Positions 1-10,664 of a DNA stretch of 64,000 bases are shown piece after piece. A program made the translations under genes and the position numbers. Under the pieces are notes generated by a model, which had not been told where the DNA came from, did no database searches, and saw only the letters and a list, made by a program, of their open reading frames with translations. Source of the DNA: Astragalus membranaceus (Eukaryota; Streptophyta; Magnoliopsida; Fabales; Fabaceae); contig CM076851.1 of the NCBI GenBank assembly GCA_039519185.1, forward strand, positions 30,649,825 to 30,713,824, in the 5' to 3' direction. Numbering within the stretch: the stretch's first letter is position 1; the number at the start of each line of letters is the position of its first letter.

Positions 1-360
1 ATTCTTACGTCTGGGGGGCTAAGCAAATGCTTAGACCCAATGAATTGAATCTTAAGAGTGAGTAGCCTTACAACAATTTGTGTTTCCCCAAATTGAACCC
101 CCTCACTTTTCAATTCCCTGATTTCCCTGTGTTTCTCTCTTCTCTCAATCCCAGTTTCTGTTCTCTGTAGTCTTCTCTATTCTTATAATGAAACAGTGGC
201 TGACTTATATATGGCGCCCAACATAAGGGCGCCAACTAACTGACTCAGCCACACATTCTGTTAGGCAGTTGACAGCTAGGCTAACAAACTAACTAACCTA
301 TTAACTGAATTGGTATATGAAGAATACAACAAGAGGAAATTACAATGGTGCCATTAAACA
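1..360 (-). mobile_element. Ty1/copia 3' LTR, partial (runs off the window)
   Basis: On the minus strand this LTR begins at 360 with TGTTTAATGGCACC, directly after a purine-rich tract, and continues past position 1. Positions 209-360 are repeated almost exactly at 7467-7618, which identifies the matching 5' LTR remnant. A TATATAA box on the minus strand (205-211) is a plausible promoter core. The lower-coordinate end of the LTR is not in the window, so its full length is unknown. Confidence 0.8.
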
Positions 361-374
361 ACAATCTCCACCTT
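361..374 (-). promoter_or_regulatory. Copia polypurine tract
   Basis: On the minus strand AAGGTGGAGATTGT lies immediately before the 3' LTR start (TGTTTAATGG). Position and composition fit the plus-strand DNA primer site of a copia element. Confidence 0.65.
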
Positions 375-1632
375 GGCACCATAAGCTTGATTCAATTCTC
401 GACCTTCATGTGCTTAGCCCAACTCATCCCTTAGCCTTTCTCAACCTTCAACAAATTCAAGCAGTGCTTGAATTTGGCCAAGGGAACAACCTTTGTTATG
501 AAATCAGTAGGATTGTCTGCAGTGTGAACTTTCTGTATCTGAACCTTCCCTTCAAATATGATGTCCTTTATCCAATGTAATCTTGTGTGAATGTGCTTGG
601 TCCTCTCATGATAGGAGCTGTTCTTGCAAAGATGTATTGCACTTTGATTGTCACAATACACAGTTACACTGTCTTGTTTAATACCAAGTTCATTGATTAG
701 ACTTCTTAGCCAAAGAGCTTCCTTTACTACTTCAGTAACCCCAATGTACTCAGCCTCGATTGTAGACAGAGCAACCACATGCTGAAGAGATGCCTTCCAG
801 CTCACTGTATTTCCGTACAGTGTGAAAACATACCCAGTTAAAGACCTCCTTTTATCACGATCACCAGCAAAATCAGAATCAACATATCCCACAACTCCAC
901 CTGAGTGGTTATGGTTCTGCTTGGAGTAGCTCAGACCTAGTTTTAGGCTTCCCTTTAGGTACCTCAGAATATGTTTCACTGCTGACCAGTGTTGCTGGCC
1001 AGGATTTGACATATATCTTCTTACCAAGCTTAAAGCATAAGCTAGATCAGGCCTAGTGCAAACCATAGCATACATTAGGCTCCCAACTCCACTCCTATAA
1101 GGAACTTTACTCATTTGGTGAAGTTCCTCTTCTGTTTCTGGACAGTCCTCTTGGGACAATTTGAAGTGTGTTCCAATAGGAATATTTGCTGGTTTGGAGT
1201 CAGCCATATTGAATCTGTTCACCACTATTTTAGAGTACCCTTCTTGAGTTACAATCAAGCCTTGATCATCTGGTTTTCTTTTGATTTCCATCCCAAGTAT
1301 CTTCTTTGCTTGCCCCATGTCCTTCATCTCAAATTCCCTCAGCAGCAATTTCTTCAGCGTGTTTATCTCCTGCATGTCTTTACAAGCTATAAGCATATCA
1401 TCTACATACATAAGTAAATAGATGTATTTGTTGTCATCCAATTGCTTGTAGTAGACACAGCAGTCATTGTTGCACCTTTTGAATTTGATATTCAATATGT
1501 AACTATCAAACCTTTTATACCACTATTTAGGGGATTGTTTTAATCCATACAGTGATCTTTGTAGCAAACAAACCAGATCTTCATTTCCTTTTCCTACAAA
1601 CCCTCTTGGTTGAGTCATGTAGATTTTTTCTT

Positions 1633-2401
1633 GGCTTAATTACAGTTTTGGTCCCCCTATTTTCTCCAATTCACGATTTTGGTCCTTCAAGTTTTAATTT
1701 GACGATTTTGGTCCCCCTATTTTCCCAATTTGTAAAATCAAGGTCCCCCTATCAATTGGTCAAAATTGAAAGCCAATTTTGACTGACTTATCCTACGTGG
1801 CAGTCCACGTAGACTGCCACGTAGGCGTACTGTTCACTGTCTCTCTCACAGCCCTCTCCTCTCTCTCACTATTCATCTCTCTCTCACATCCCTCTCCTCT
1901 CTCTCACAGCCCCCACCGTGACCCCCCCTCCCCTCCCCCCACCGTGACCCCCTCCCCCCACCGTCCTCCCCTCCCCCTCCTGAACCCCTCCCCCCTTCGC
2001 ACCCCCCCTTCCCCTTCGCGCCTCCCCTCCCACTGTTCTCTTTCTCCTTTCTCTCTCACCGTCACCACCCACAGCCGCCACCCACCTCGTTTTCCTTTCC
2101 CTCCTCTGCGACTTCCGTGAACCCCTCCCCCCTCCTCTGCGATCTGCGATTTGAACGACAAGAGAGGGAGAGCGACGAGAGAGCGACGAGAGAGGGAGAG
2201 CGACGAGAGAGAGAACGGCGAGAGAGGGGGGAGGGGAGAGGGAACCAGAGAGGGGGGGAGAGATGCGAAGGGGAAGGATCGGTGAGGGGGGAGGGGGGAG
2301 ATGCGAAGGGGGTAGGGGAGGACGGTGGGGGAGGGGTCACGGTGGGGGAGGGGAGGGGGCTGTGAGAGAGAAGAAGGGGCTGTGAGAGAGAGAGAACGGT
2401 G

Positions 2402-2457
<56 letters not shown>

Positions 2458-2648
2458 AGTGCTGTGAGAGAGAGATGAACAGTGCTGCCTACGTGGCAGT
2501 CTACGTGGACTGCCACGTAGGATTGAAAGTCAAAGTCAGATTTAATTTTGACCAAATTAAGAGGGGGACCTTGATTTTACAAATTGGGAAAATAGGGGGA
2601 TCAAAATCGTCAAATTAAAACTAGGGGGACCAAAAGTGTAATTAAGCC
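1633..2648. mobile_element. Non-autonomous Mutator-like fold-back element (MULE 1)
   Basis: A 1016-bp element flanked by a perfect 9-bp target duplication TTTTTTCTT (1624-1632 and 2649-2657), the length made by Mutator-like transposases. Both ends read GGCTTAATTACA inwards and continue as long terminal inverted repeats rich in TTTTGGTCCCCCTA. The symmetry extends far inwards: a 14-bp perfect stem (CCTACGTGGCAGTC) occurs in both arms at 1792-1825 and 2488-2521, and CT-rich sequence on the left mirrors GA-rich sequence on the right, so most of the element can fold back on itself. There is no transposase. Open frames inside are Pro/Ser- or Arg/Gly-rich by composition only. It sits in the copia reverse transcriptase, so it is younger than that copia element. 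Confidence 0.88.
2410..2454. repeat. (GA)n microsatellite inside MULE 1
   Basis: About 22 uninterrupted GA dinucleotides in the right arm of MULE 1. Confidence 0.95.
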
Positions 2649-3114
2649 TTTTTTCTTCTAGCATTCCATGAAGAAAGGCTGTCTTTACATCCATTTGTTC
2701 TAGATGTAAGTCAAATTGAGGTGGCCTTGTTTGGAAAGCGATTGATCTTGCGAAACTAGAGAATAGGGTTCGGGGGTCGGTTACACGCGGGGAAGCTGTT
2801 AGCACCCCACACGTCCTCTCTACTGAGAGGGAACCTTTAATTAAATGTGTGGTTTTAGTGTGTTAACTTGAAAATACTTAATTTTGTCTCTACTTCTTAT
2901 TGAAAAATTCTTAATGAAAATCTTTATTTATTATAAAAAAAAGGGGAAGAAAAGGGTTTTTAGAAAAAAAACGCTTGACGGGACATGGCCCGCTCCTACG
3001 TATCTCCCGGTGCGATGGAGAACTCAAAGCTACGTAGTTCTTCTTTGTCCTGAAAAAGGTTTTTGTCTTTTATCTTTTTAGTGAATCTTCGAAATAGGGC
3101 GAGCATTTAGTGAA

Positions 3115-3926
3115 TGATTAAACTAACCAAGCTTATGGATAATCACTGAGAGTCACTACCGCCAGTCAGACGAACGAAGGTTCTGATTGACTATTAGTAG
3201 CGACTCGTTTTTATTTGTTCTTTTGAACGGGGTTTTCGAAAGAGATTGATTGGCACGAATGATCAAACTAACAAAGGTTATGAGTGATCATCGCTTGTTG
3301 TTCTTTTTAGGAAAAGACATTGCTACCAATGGCTGGACGAACAAAGGTTCTGATTAGCCACTAGCGGCAATGGGTTTGAAAATGATTCTTGAATTTTGTT
3401 CTGAAAACAATCTTGATTTGCAAAAAGTGATTCCTTTCTTCTTGTTATGAAAATAGCTCTTTTCTTTTGCTATGCAAATGCTAAAATCTTTTATGATTGC
3501 GCTTGACGAGAATGTGACTCGCTCCTACGTATCCCAAATGGGAATCAAAGCGACGTAGTTCTAAGGAGCCTTAAAAATGAAAGTCTTTTGCTTTGGTTTT
3601 AAAAAATGGAGGGCGTTCATAATGATCAAACTAACAACGGTTATTGGGTGATCATTACTAGAACCCACTTAAGTGCATGTAAAAATCTCTTTTGAAAGCC
3701 TTCATGATGACCAAACTAACAATGGTTATGGGTGGCCATCACTGGCACTTGCTATGACTTTTGATGTTTAGGAAAATATCTTTTGAAATTGAAAGCGTTC
3801 ATGATAATCAAACTAACAAAGGTTATGGGTGATTATCACTAGTAGCTTATGCATATGAAAACATCTTTTTTTTTGAAATTTAGGCTCTTAGGACAACCAA
3901 ACTAACAAAGGTTATGGGTGATTGTC
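3115..3926 (-). repeat. Array of eight nested hairpins (type II) in Ogre-like LTR
   Basis: Eight hairpins at 3115-3145, 3164-3192, 3259-3291, 3330-3360, 3621-3656, 3706-3740, 3803-3837 and 3892-3926. Each has an outer stem of 5-8 bp, then AAAC (or GAC), an inner 4-bp stem (TAAC with GTTA, or GAAC with GTTC) and a 4-nt loop, usually AAAG. The outer stems differ between copies but stay complementary, for example AATGATCA with TGATCATT, and GATAATCA with TGATTATC. The first copy has a C-C mismatch in its inner stem. Confidence 0.7.
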
Positions 3927-6131
3927 ACTAGTCACCATTTTCATGCTAAACTATTTAGAAAAGAAAGCAATGGATGCAAATCGAATCCTTAGGCAAGCAA
4001 CAATCTCATTTGAATTCTTGAGCAAGTATTGGCCTAGACTACACATGTTGGACCACAACACATAAATAGGCAAAGAAGGAACTTGAATTGGGCATTAAGC
4101 AAAAATATAAGAGTAGGCAAGATTGAACCTAAATGCACATCTAGTGGAAGATGCTAGGCGAGAACCATACTCAAATATTTCTACAAAATGCAAGGGAATC
4201 TAAATACACATCTAGTGGAAGATGCAATGTAAGGAATGAGCCTATCTAAGTATTAATGATTCCACATGAGAGTGGACAAGGAAGTGATGGGCACAAATGA
4301 ATTCAAAAGAGTAGCCTCAAGCATGATCATTGGCAAACCCTAAACAAGCAAGTCATCTTAACAATCAAAACACCAAAGCATGTTGAATCACTTTGGTCAA
4401 TCCTCAACACTTAAATTAGTGTGCGCAAGTGCACAAGTGTGAATCTTCTTGCCAGTCATCAACTTAAACAACATATAAACTAAAAGGGTTGAATCATATA
4501 GAACAATCCTCATCACTTTAAGCAAGGTGCACTAGGCACAAGTGAGAATCATATTGCCTATCATCAACTTGAGACAATAAGCAAACATATAAAAACTCTA
4601 TTTATCCTTCATGACTTGCGAAACCAATACATAGTCAAACCATAAATTTATTCATCAAACTCCCAAAATCAAGCAAGCAAAAGATACTAATCAAGACTTA
4701 GGAACAATTAATCACATAATTTAAACACTAAAACCTCAAATCAACATTTATTCTCAAACTCTTTACTTTTTGCAAAATCTATGTGAGAAAAGAAATTTGC
4801 AAACCTAAACAAAGTATCTAAGCATGAAAACACTAAAATCAAATATCTACAACATGATTAAGCCCCATCAAGCAAAGAGAAACAACAAAATCAAATTAAA
4901 GCTAACTTTAATAGGATATGCGAACCAAACAACACATGAAACAACAATTTTATTTCACAACAAACACAAAAAGACATGACTCAATTTATTCAAGAGTGAG
5001 AGGCACCTTAAACACCCCAAGCCTCCCTAAGTGCTTGTCAAGAGTGTTTAAGGCTCCTCTCACCAACAACAAACAACAAATCACATTTTACATATATTTA
5101 TGAGAGTATGCAAGATGAAGGAAAAGAAGAGTATGAGTTTTGATGCAAAAAGTTTGAAGATGATGCAAAGTTTAAGGGCTTTTACCTCAAATCCAAGCTA
5201 GGAAATGCAATGAGATGAAGAAAATAGAAACCAAATCAACAAGAACCTCCAAGGAACTTCAACTCCAACCCAAAAAGCTTGATGAAAACCTTTCCTTGAT
5301 GATGATGTTTGATCTTGAATGGAAAATGGAGAAGATATATGAAAGAGGGATGAGAATGAAGTGAGATGGTGGTGTTTGGGTGAAGAGGAAATCAAAAATG
5401 GATGAAGGAAGGGAGTAGGGAGGCCACGGTTTTGGGAGAGAAAAGGGGAGGTTTTTGGTGTGCTAGGGTGAAATGAGAAGCAAAAGATTCCTCATGTGTG
5501 GAGATGAGGGGGTGCAACTAGCTGCAGGGAGTTTGTGTTATTAAAACTGGGGGTGCAATTAGCATGCTGGGCTTAAAAAAAGGAAAGGGAATGCTGGGCT
5601 TATACAAGGGGCATTGGATATTAAAACATGGGGGTTAAAAATGAATCTGATCTAAAAAAAACTTAAAAATAAAACAAAGATTAAAAAGGATATTTAAAGG
5701 AAATTGAAGCCACGTGAATGAAAAGATGGAAGGGTGGTGGCTTTCATCATGTTGTCACACCCATGTTTCATCTTTTTTTTTCTAAAAATAAGAATAACAA
5801 AACATTATTTGGTTTGAATAGAAAGAAAAAAAATAATAAAATAAGAGTAAGGGAAATTAGAGAGAGTTGGCAGAGAGTTTTTTAGTGAAGAGAGAGAAAC
5901 CGACAAGAAGAAAGGGAGGAAGGGAGAAGAAGAAGGAAAAATAGAGAAAGAGAGAGAGAGAGAGGCGAAAATGGGTTCTCTTGGTGGTTTTCATGGTGGT
6001 TCACGGTGGTTGGCTGTGAGTGATTCACAGTTTGGGTGAGAGAAGAGTGGTGGTTGTGGGGGAGATGAGTTTTGGTGGTGAGGTGGAAGAGATGAGTAGT
6101 GTTGAGATATGAGTTTTGGTGGTGTTGTGGT

Positions 6132-6655
6132 GTTGAGGGGGATGAGTTTTTGGTGGTGAGGTGGTGTTGTGGTGTTGAGAGTGGTGGTTGTTGTGTGGTA
6201 GTTGTTCTTGTAGAGATGGTTGTGGGGTAGTGGTGGTGATGTGGTTATGGTGGTTGTTGGGAAGTGGTGGTGATGAGTATTGTTGTGGTGGTTGTTGGGT
6301 AGTGGTGGTGATGAGTGTTGTTGTGGTGGTTGTTGTTCTTGTAGAGATGGTTGTGGTGGTGTTTTATAGTGTAGTGTTGTAGGAGTGGTGGTTGTTGAGG
6401 GGGATGAGTTTTTGGTGGTGAGGTGGTGTTGTGGTGTTGAGAGTGGTGGTTGTTGTGTGGTAGTTGTTCTTGTAGAGATGGTTGTGGGGTAGTGGTGGTG
6501 ATGTGGTTATGGTGGTTGTTGGGTAGTGGTGGTGATGAGTATTGTTGTGGTGGTTGTTGGGTAATGGTGGTGATGAGTGTTGTTGTGGTGGTTGTTGTTC
6601 TTGTAGAAATGGTTGTGGTGGTGTTTTAAAGTGTAGTGTTGTAGGAGTGATGGTT
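6132..6655. repeat. 262-bp tandem duplication of GGT/GTT-rich sequence
   Basis: The marker GTTGAGGGGG recurs at 6132, 6394 and 6656, giving two 262-bp units of low-complexity GTGGTGGTTGTTG sequence that differ at a few positions. It lies within a longer biased stretch (about 5970-6720) in the LTR fragment. The reverse-strand open frames here are Thr/His/Pro-rich artefacts of composition. Confidence 0.85.
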
Positions 6656-6889
6656 GTTGAGGGGGAGAGAGAGGTAGGAGAAGGAGGGAGTGTGATGGTG
6701 TGTTGTGTGGTTGTAGGAGGTGTCAGGTAGTGCATGCAAAAAGCAATTTTGTCTAACCAATAAAATGGCAAAATGCCAAAGAGACAAGAAGGTGTTTTGA
6801 GCTTGTAGCTCAAACTGAGCAACAACAGCAAGGGCGTACATACCCCTTTTTTTTGTTTTACTTTTCATTTTTTTTTGTCTTATTTGTAA

Positions 6890-7320
6890 CTAAGAGAAAA
6901 ATGTAATTTCAGATCTAAATAAAATAAACAATTTGACTATTTGTTGTGTGTCTCTTATTTTTTATGACTACTAATAAATAAATACAATTAACAATAATGA
7001 TAACAATAATAAAACAATAATAATCTCGCTAACTCGCCGCGACACGCACCCACTACTATACACTTTATTCGCACGCTCGCGAAAACCACTAGACTTTTGT
7101 ATCACATTTGTTTTAATAGTAAAATTAACCCGAAAACGACAGAAACTAGTAAAATGACGTATTCGACGATTAAAACACGCAAAACGCGCGAAACATGCCA
7201 AGAGCACATATTTTGATAACTTTTCGAAAAAAAACATCAAAACACCGTTAAAAATTGAGTGTTCACAAAAATACAATTTTATTTGATGTTCAACTAGTCG
7301 GACAAAATTGGGGTATGACA
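6890..7320 (-). mobile_element. Second Ogre-type LTR start nested in the LTR fragment
   Basis: On the minus strand TGTCATACCCCAATTTTGTC starts at 7320, 146 bp inside the outer LTR start at 7466. The sequence beyond it does not resemble the start of the A or B LTR, whereas 7321-7466 does (AAATGACCAAAAT block). This suggests a different Ogre-type LTR inserted near the end of the first. Its other end was not found; the lower coordinate given here is arbitrary. Confidence 0.5.
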
Positions 7321-7466
7321 CTTTGCAAAATGACCAAAATACTCTTTGACCTAAAAACTTGCTTCTTGCCCCAAAGATGTAAAAATATGCACTATTTTTA
7401 TTTCTAAAATTCCTAAAAATTAAGAAAAATATTTTTGACTTGGGCGGACAAAATTGTGGTATGACA

Positions 7467-7618
7467 ATATGGCACCCAGCACAAGGGCGCCAACTAACTG
7501 ACTCAGCCACACATTCTGTTAGGCAGTTGTCAGCTAGGCTAACAAACTAACTAACCTATTAACTGAATTGGTATATGAAGAATACAACAAGAGGAAATTA
7601 CAATGGAGCCATTAAACA
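7467..7618 (-). mobile_element. Copia 5' LTR remnant (start only)
   Basis: This matches 209-360 with a few substitutions and ends at 7618 with the same LTR start (TGTTTAATGG on the minus strand). The rest of the 5' LTR has been replaced by Ogre-like LTR sequence ending at 7466. The flank beyond 7618 is unrelated DNA. Confidence 0.8.
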
Positions 7619-8297
7619 ACATTATGATATCCTTTTAACAATCTAAGAGTTATCCTCATTACAATGCAACTTGTATGTGTGTACTTACAATTTCATTATA
7701 CTATTTCATTAAATCAAAATTGACAATCAAAATGCCCATTCATCATATGCAATCACATAATTGTTAATTCATCTATTTAAAAATCTAAATTTAACCAATT
7801 CATCAAAGTCATTCATTACACGTTATTATGAGATAACCAAGTATTTCAACAATCATAGATCTACTTCGGTGATTTAATTAAAATACCGAACGATGTCGGA
7901 TTTACACAAACGACCGGTCTTTGAATTTGTTTAGAATTCTAGTTTATGAATATGATTTTTATTGTCCAAGGTAAGCATCCAATTAGTACATTTGTATATT
8001 GTTCCGTTTAATTGTTTATTTAATACATCAATTACATACATCCAACCATACATTACATGTATGACTTCTTGGTCAAGCTATTACATGTATGTATGTATGT
8101 ATGACTTCTTGATCAAGTTATTACATACATCAATTACATACATCCAACCATACATTACATCCAAATATAACATCTGTATACATACATACATATATACATG
8201 CATACATAAATACGTAAATCCATCCATACGTTACATCCATACATTAGATGCATACATACATTACATCCATACATACATGCATTACGTACATTAATAC
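7619..8297. other. Intergenic, AT-rich; ACATAC-type repeats from about 8030
   Basis: No gene recognised. From about 8030 to 8297 the sequence is dominated by degenerate ACAT/ATAC repeats, including two copies of a TATGACTTCTTG(G/A)TCAAG block. Similar CATAC repeats resume at 34713 on the far side of element B, as expected if B inserted into this tract. Confidence 0.75.
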
Positions 8298-8807
8298 TGT
8301 TGCACCCCGAAAAATCCCGCTTTTGGGTTTCTCAATGTACAACGTGGAATAATTTTGGAGCCGCCACCAATATTTTAATTTTAAGACCAAAACATTGAAA
8401 AAAGGTCTTTTGGACAAAGCAGATGGTCTTTGAAAACTAGAGATATAGGTTCGGGGGTCGATTACGCGCGAGGAAGGTGTTAGCACCGCGCACGTCCTTT
8501 CTACCGAAAGGGAACCTCTAATTAAATGTGTGGTTTTAATGTTTGATTTGAAAAATACCTAGATTTGCCTATTTATTTCTTGTTTGAAGACGAATGAGAA
8601 AACTTACTGGAAATTTTATTTTTGGTGAGAAAGGGGTGAAAAAGGGGTTTTTAGGAAAAAGTGCTTGACGGGACATGGCCCGCTCCTACGTATCTCCCGG
8701 TGCGATGGAGAATTCAAAGCTACGTAGTTCTTGGTTGTCTTTGAAAAGTTTTTTTTTGTTTTTTAATCTTTTTGGTGAGTTTTTGAAATAGGACGAGCAT
8801 TAGTGAA

Positions 8808-9074
8808 TGATTAAACTAGCAGAGGCTATGATGAATCACTTACTAAATACTCAAAAGAGAGAGTTGTACCGCTAGTCAAACGAACGAAGGTTCTGAGGGA
8901 CTATTGATAACAACTCGTTTTTTATTATTATTTTTTTTTGAAAGTGATTTTCGAAAGAGATTGATTCGCACGATGATCAAACTAACAAAGGTTATGATGG
9001 ATCATCGTTTATTATTTTTAGGAGAAAAGAACGTTGTCACTAATAGCTAAACGAACAGAGGCTCTGATGAGCTA
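8808..9074 (-). repeat. Four nested hairpins (type II) in element B LTR
   Basis: Hairpins at 8808-8838 (inner TAGC with GCTA), 8873-8903 (inner GAAC with GTTC), 8971-9007 (outer CGATGATC with GATCATCG, inner TAAC with GTTA) and 9044-9074 (outer TAGCT with AGCTA, inner GAAC opposite GCTC, which is a G-U pair on the minus strand). They lie downstream of the LTR TATA box and recur at +24063 in the other LTR. Confidence 0.7.
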
Positions 9075-9736
9075 CTAGCAACAATGGGTTTGAAAATGAT
9101 TTTTGTTTGTTTTATGAAAATGATTGGTTTAGGGGGGTGAAAAGAATTTTTATTTGTGGCGCTTGACGAGAACGTGACTCGCTCCTACGTATCCCAAACG
9201 GGAATCAAAGCGACGTAGTTCTAATAAATGTTTTTGAAAGGGTTTGAAAGGGGCAAGCTGAATCACCCGAGACCATCTTCACCACTTAGAACATGATGCA
9301 CTAGGCATAAGTGGGAATCATATGGTTCGTCATCAGCAATGGACGATAATATACAAGAACGAGTAGATAAACGCTATAGCTAAGTTAAATCACATGGATC
9401 ACAATAACTAAATATTAACAAATGAAAAGACTGAAATACCTCTGATGAAGACATATATTACAGATCTGAAGAACGCAAACCCCGACTAACTCTTGCAGGA
9501 GATCAGCTCAGACGGACCAACGAAACGAATAGAGCAAAAATGAAGCGTAGAACTGGAAAATGAGATTTGTGAGAGTTGTCTTTTCAGATCTCGTGAAATG
9601 TGTCTGGAGCAATTCTTCTCTGATCTTGTGAGCTGTGTGTGTCTGTAATTCTTCTCTGATCTTGTTAAATGTGTCTGTGTGTGTTTTCTGATTTCGTGAG
9701 ATATGTCTCCGTCCCAAAATGAAAATCACACCTACG

Positions 9737-9744
9737 TATTTATA
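9737..9744 (-). promoter_or_regulatory. TATA box of element B LTR
   Basis: TATAAATA on the minus strand, in the context GCCTATAAATACGTAGG. The equivalent in the 5' LTR is at 33800-33807. It separates the ATCGAT cluster (upstream) from the hairpin modules (downstream). Confidence 0.65.
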
Positions 9745-9790
9745 GGCTTAGGCAACAGTAGAATTTTTGAAAAGACAATTAATGTAAGTG

Positions 9791-10285
9791 AAGAATCGAT
9801 TATTGTATGAAGTGTAACAAGTGTATAATCGATTCATTGCCTTTAGAAATTAAAAGAATCGATTGTTTGCTTAGTTGAAACAATTAGGAGTCGATTCATG
9901 GCCTATGGAAGAGCCTGAAAATCGATTTCAAGGCCTTTGGAAATATGTAGGAATCGATTCTTTATTTTTGGAAATGATAAGAATCGATTATATGGCCTAT
10001 GGAAAAAGGTAGGAATCGATTTTCAGGACATTTGGAGATCCTGAAAATCGATTTCATAGGCTTTTAAAATTTAAGGAAATCGATTCTTAGCTTTTGCATG
10101 AGTATGTGTAGAAATCGATTTCATGCTTTAAACATAGGCAAGGGAAATCGATTTTCAGGACATCCTAAAAGGTAGGAATCGATTCTTCACTTAGTTAAAA
10201 CAATTAGGAATCGATTCATGGCCTATGGAAGAGCCTGAAAATCGATTTCAAGGCCTATGCAATATACTATAAATCGATTCTTGGC
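9791..10285 (-). promoter_or_regulatory. Cluster of ATCGAT palindromes upstream of the LTR TATA box
   Basis: Fifteen exact ATCGAT sites fall in about 495 bp, nearly all as GAATCGATTC, GAAATCGATT or AAAATCGATT, spaced irregularly about 20-60 bp apart with recurring GGCCTATGGAA between them. Degenerate copies (AGTCGATT, ATCAATT) are also present. One pair forms a 15-bp perfect inverted repeat with a 10-nt loop (10014-10053). The same cluster is in the 5' LTR (about 33854-34348), where two sites are mutated. Confidence 0.8.
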
Positions 10286-10649
10286 CTTTGGAACAAAATA
10301 GAAATCAATTCTTGCTTTCCACAAAAATGCTTTTAGGTCTTTGCCATAAAATATTTTCCAAAGCTTGCCATGCATAACATATTTTTTCAAAACTTGCCAT
10401 GCATACATAACACATTTTCAAAAACCCTAATTTGATGCATGAGGCTTATTGCAAAAATTATTTTTATAGACCCTTTTGTGAGAAATGACCAAAATGCCCT
10501 TTTTGACCCTAACTTCCCAAAACGTGCATTCTAACCCTAAAAATGATTTCAAAAACTCTGGGATGGTTTCTAGGGTCCAAAATGCATAATTTATTTTTGT
10601 GTGGAAAATTAGGGTTTGGACCTAAGCCGGACAAAATTGGGGTATGACA

Positions 10650-10664
10650 GCTGCCCCTCTTTAT
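10650..10664 (-). promoter_or_regulatory. Element B polypurine tract
   Basis: ATAAAGAGGGGCAGC on the minus strand, directly before the 3' LTR start. Element A has the same tract at 19661-19675. Confidence 0.75.

Larger units (their letters stand above)
431..2720 (-). pseudogene. Copia pol: reverse transcriptase and RNase H remnant, interrupted
   Basis: This is the C-terminal half of a Ty1/copia polyprotein, which copies element RNA into DNA. The upstream part (2720 to 2658) encodes the conserved QMDVKTAFLHG block of the reverse transcriptase. A Mutator-like element (1633-2648) then interrupts it. Coding resumes at 1632 with IYMTQPRGFVG, then SLYGLKQSPK, and continues to 431 with the catalytic LLMYVDDMLIA, the RNase H region (GYVDSDFAGD, ALSTIEAEYI) and the C-terminal ADNPTDFITK. 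An in-frame TAG at 1523-1525 replaces the conserved Gln of the KQSPKQW motif. Gag, protease, integrase and the start of the reverse transcriptase are missing; their place is taken by Ogre-like LTR sequence from about 2720. The element is dead three times over: stop codon, insertion and large deletion. Confidence 0.9.
2720..7466 (-). mobile_element. Ogre-like LTR fragment, chimeric
   Basis: On the minus strand the sequence starts at 7466 with TGTCATACCACAATTTTGTC, the LTR start shared with elements A and B, and runs to about 2720. There it is truncated some 110 bp short of the normal LTR end and abuts copia reverse transcriptase. The block after the break (2760-2860, GGTTCGGGGGTCGGTT on the plus strand) aligns with the corresponding part of the A and B LTRs. 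It contains two TACGTA hairpin modules (2973-3037, 3501-3558), eight nested hairpins (3115-3926) and two CACTT/AAGTG hairpins (4407-4545). A second LTR start lies inside at 7320. No coding sequence is recognisable; 4560-5800 is AT-rich LTR body. Confidence 0.75.
8298..10649 (-). mobile_element. Element B 3' LTR
   Basis: On the minus strand it runs from TGTCATACCCC (10649) to GGGGTGCAACA (8298). Promoter side: a dense ATCGAT cluster (9791-10285) and a TATAAATA box (9737-9744). Downstream of the box come a CACTT/AAGTG hairpin (9282-9314), a TACGTA module (9161-9218), four nested hairpins (8808-9074) and a second TACGTA module (8663-8727). The identical-length partner is 32361-34712. Confidence 0.9.

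Noticed and set aside
1779..2365. Pro/Ser- and Arg/Gly-rich open frames on both strands
   Set aside because: They come from CT- and GA-rich arms of MULE 1; no domain, and the two strands mirror each other.
6364..6831. 155-residue Thr/His/Pro-rich frame on the minus strand
   Set aside because: Low-complexity by-product of the GGT/GTT tandem duplication in an LTR.
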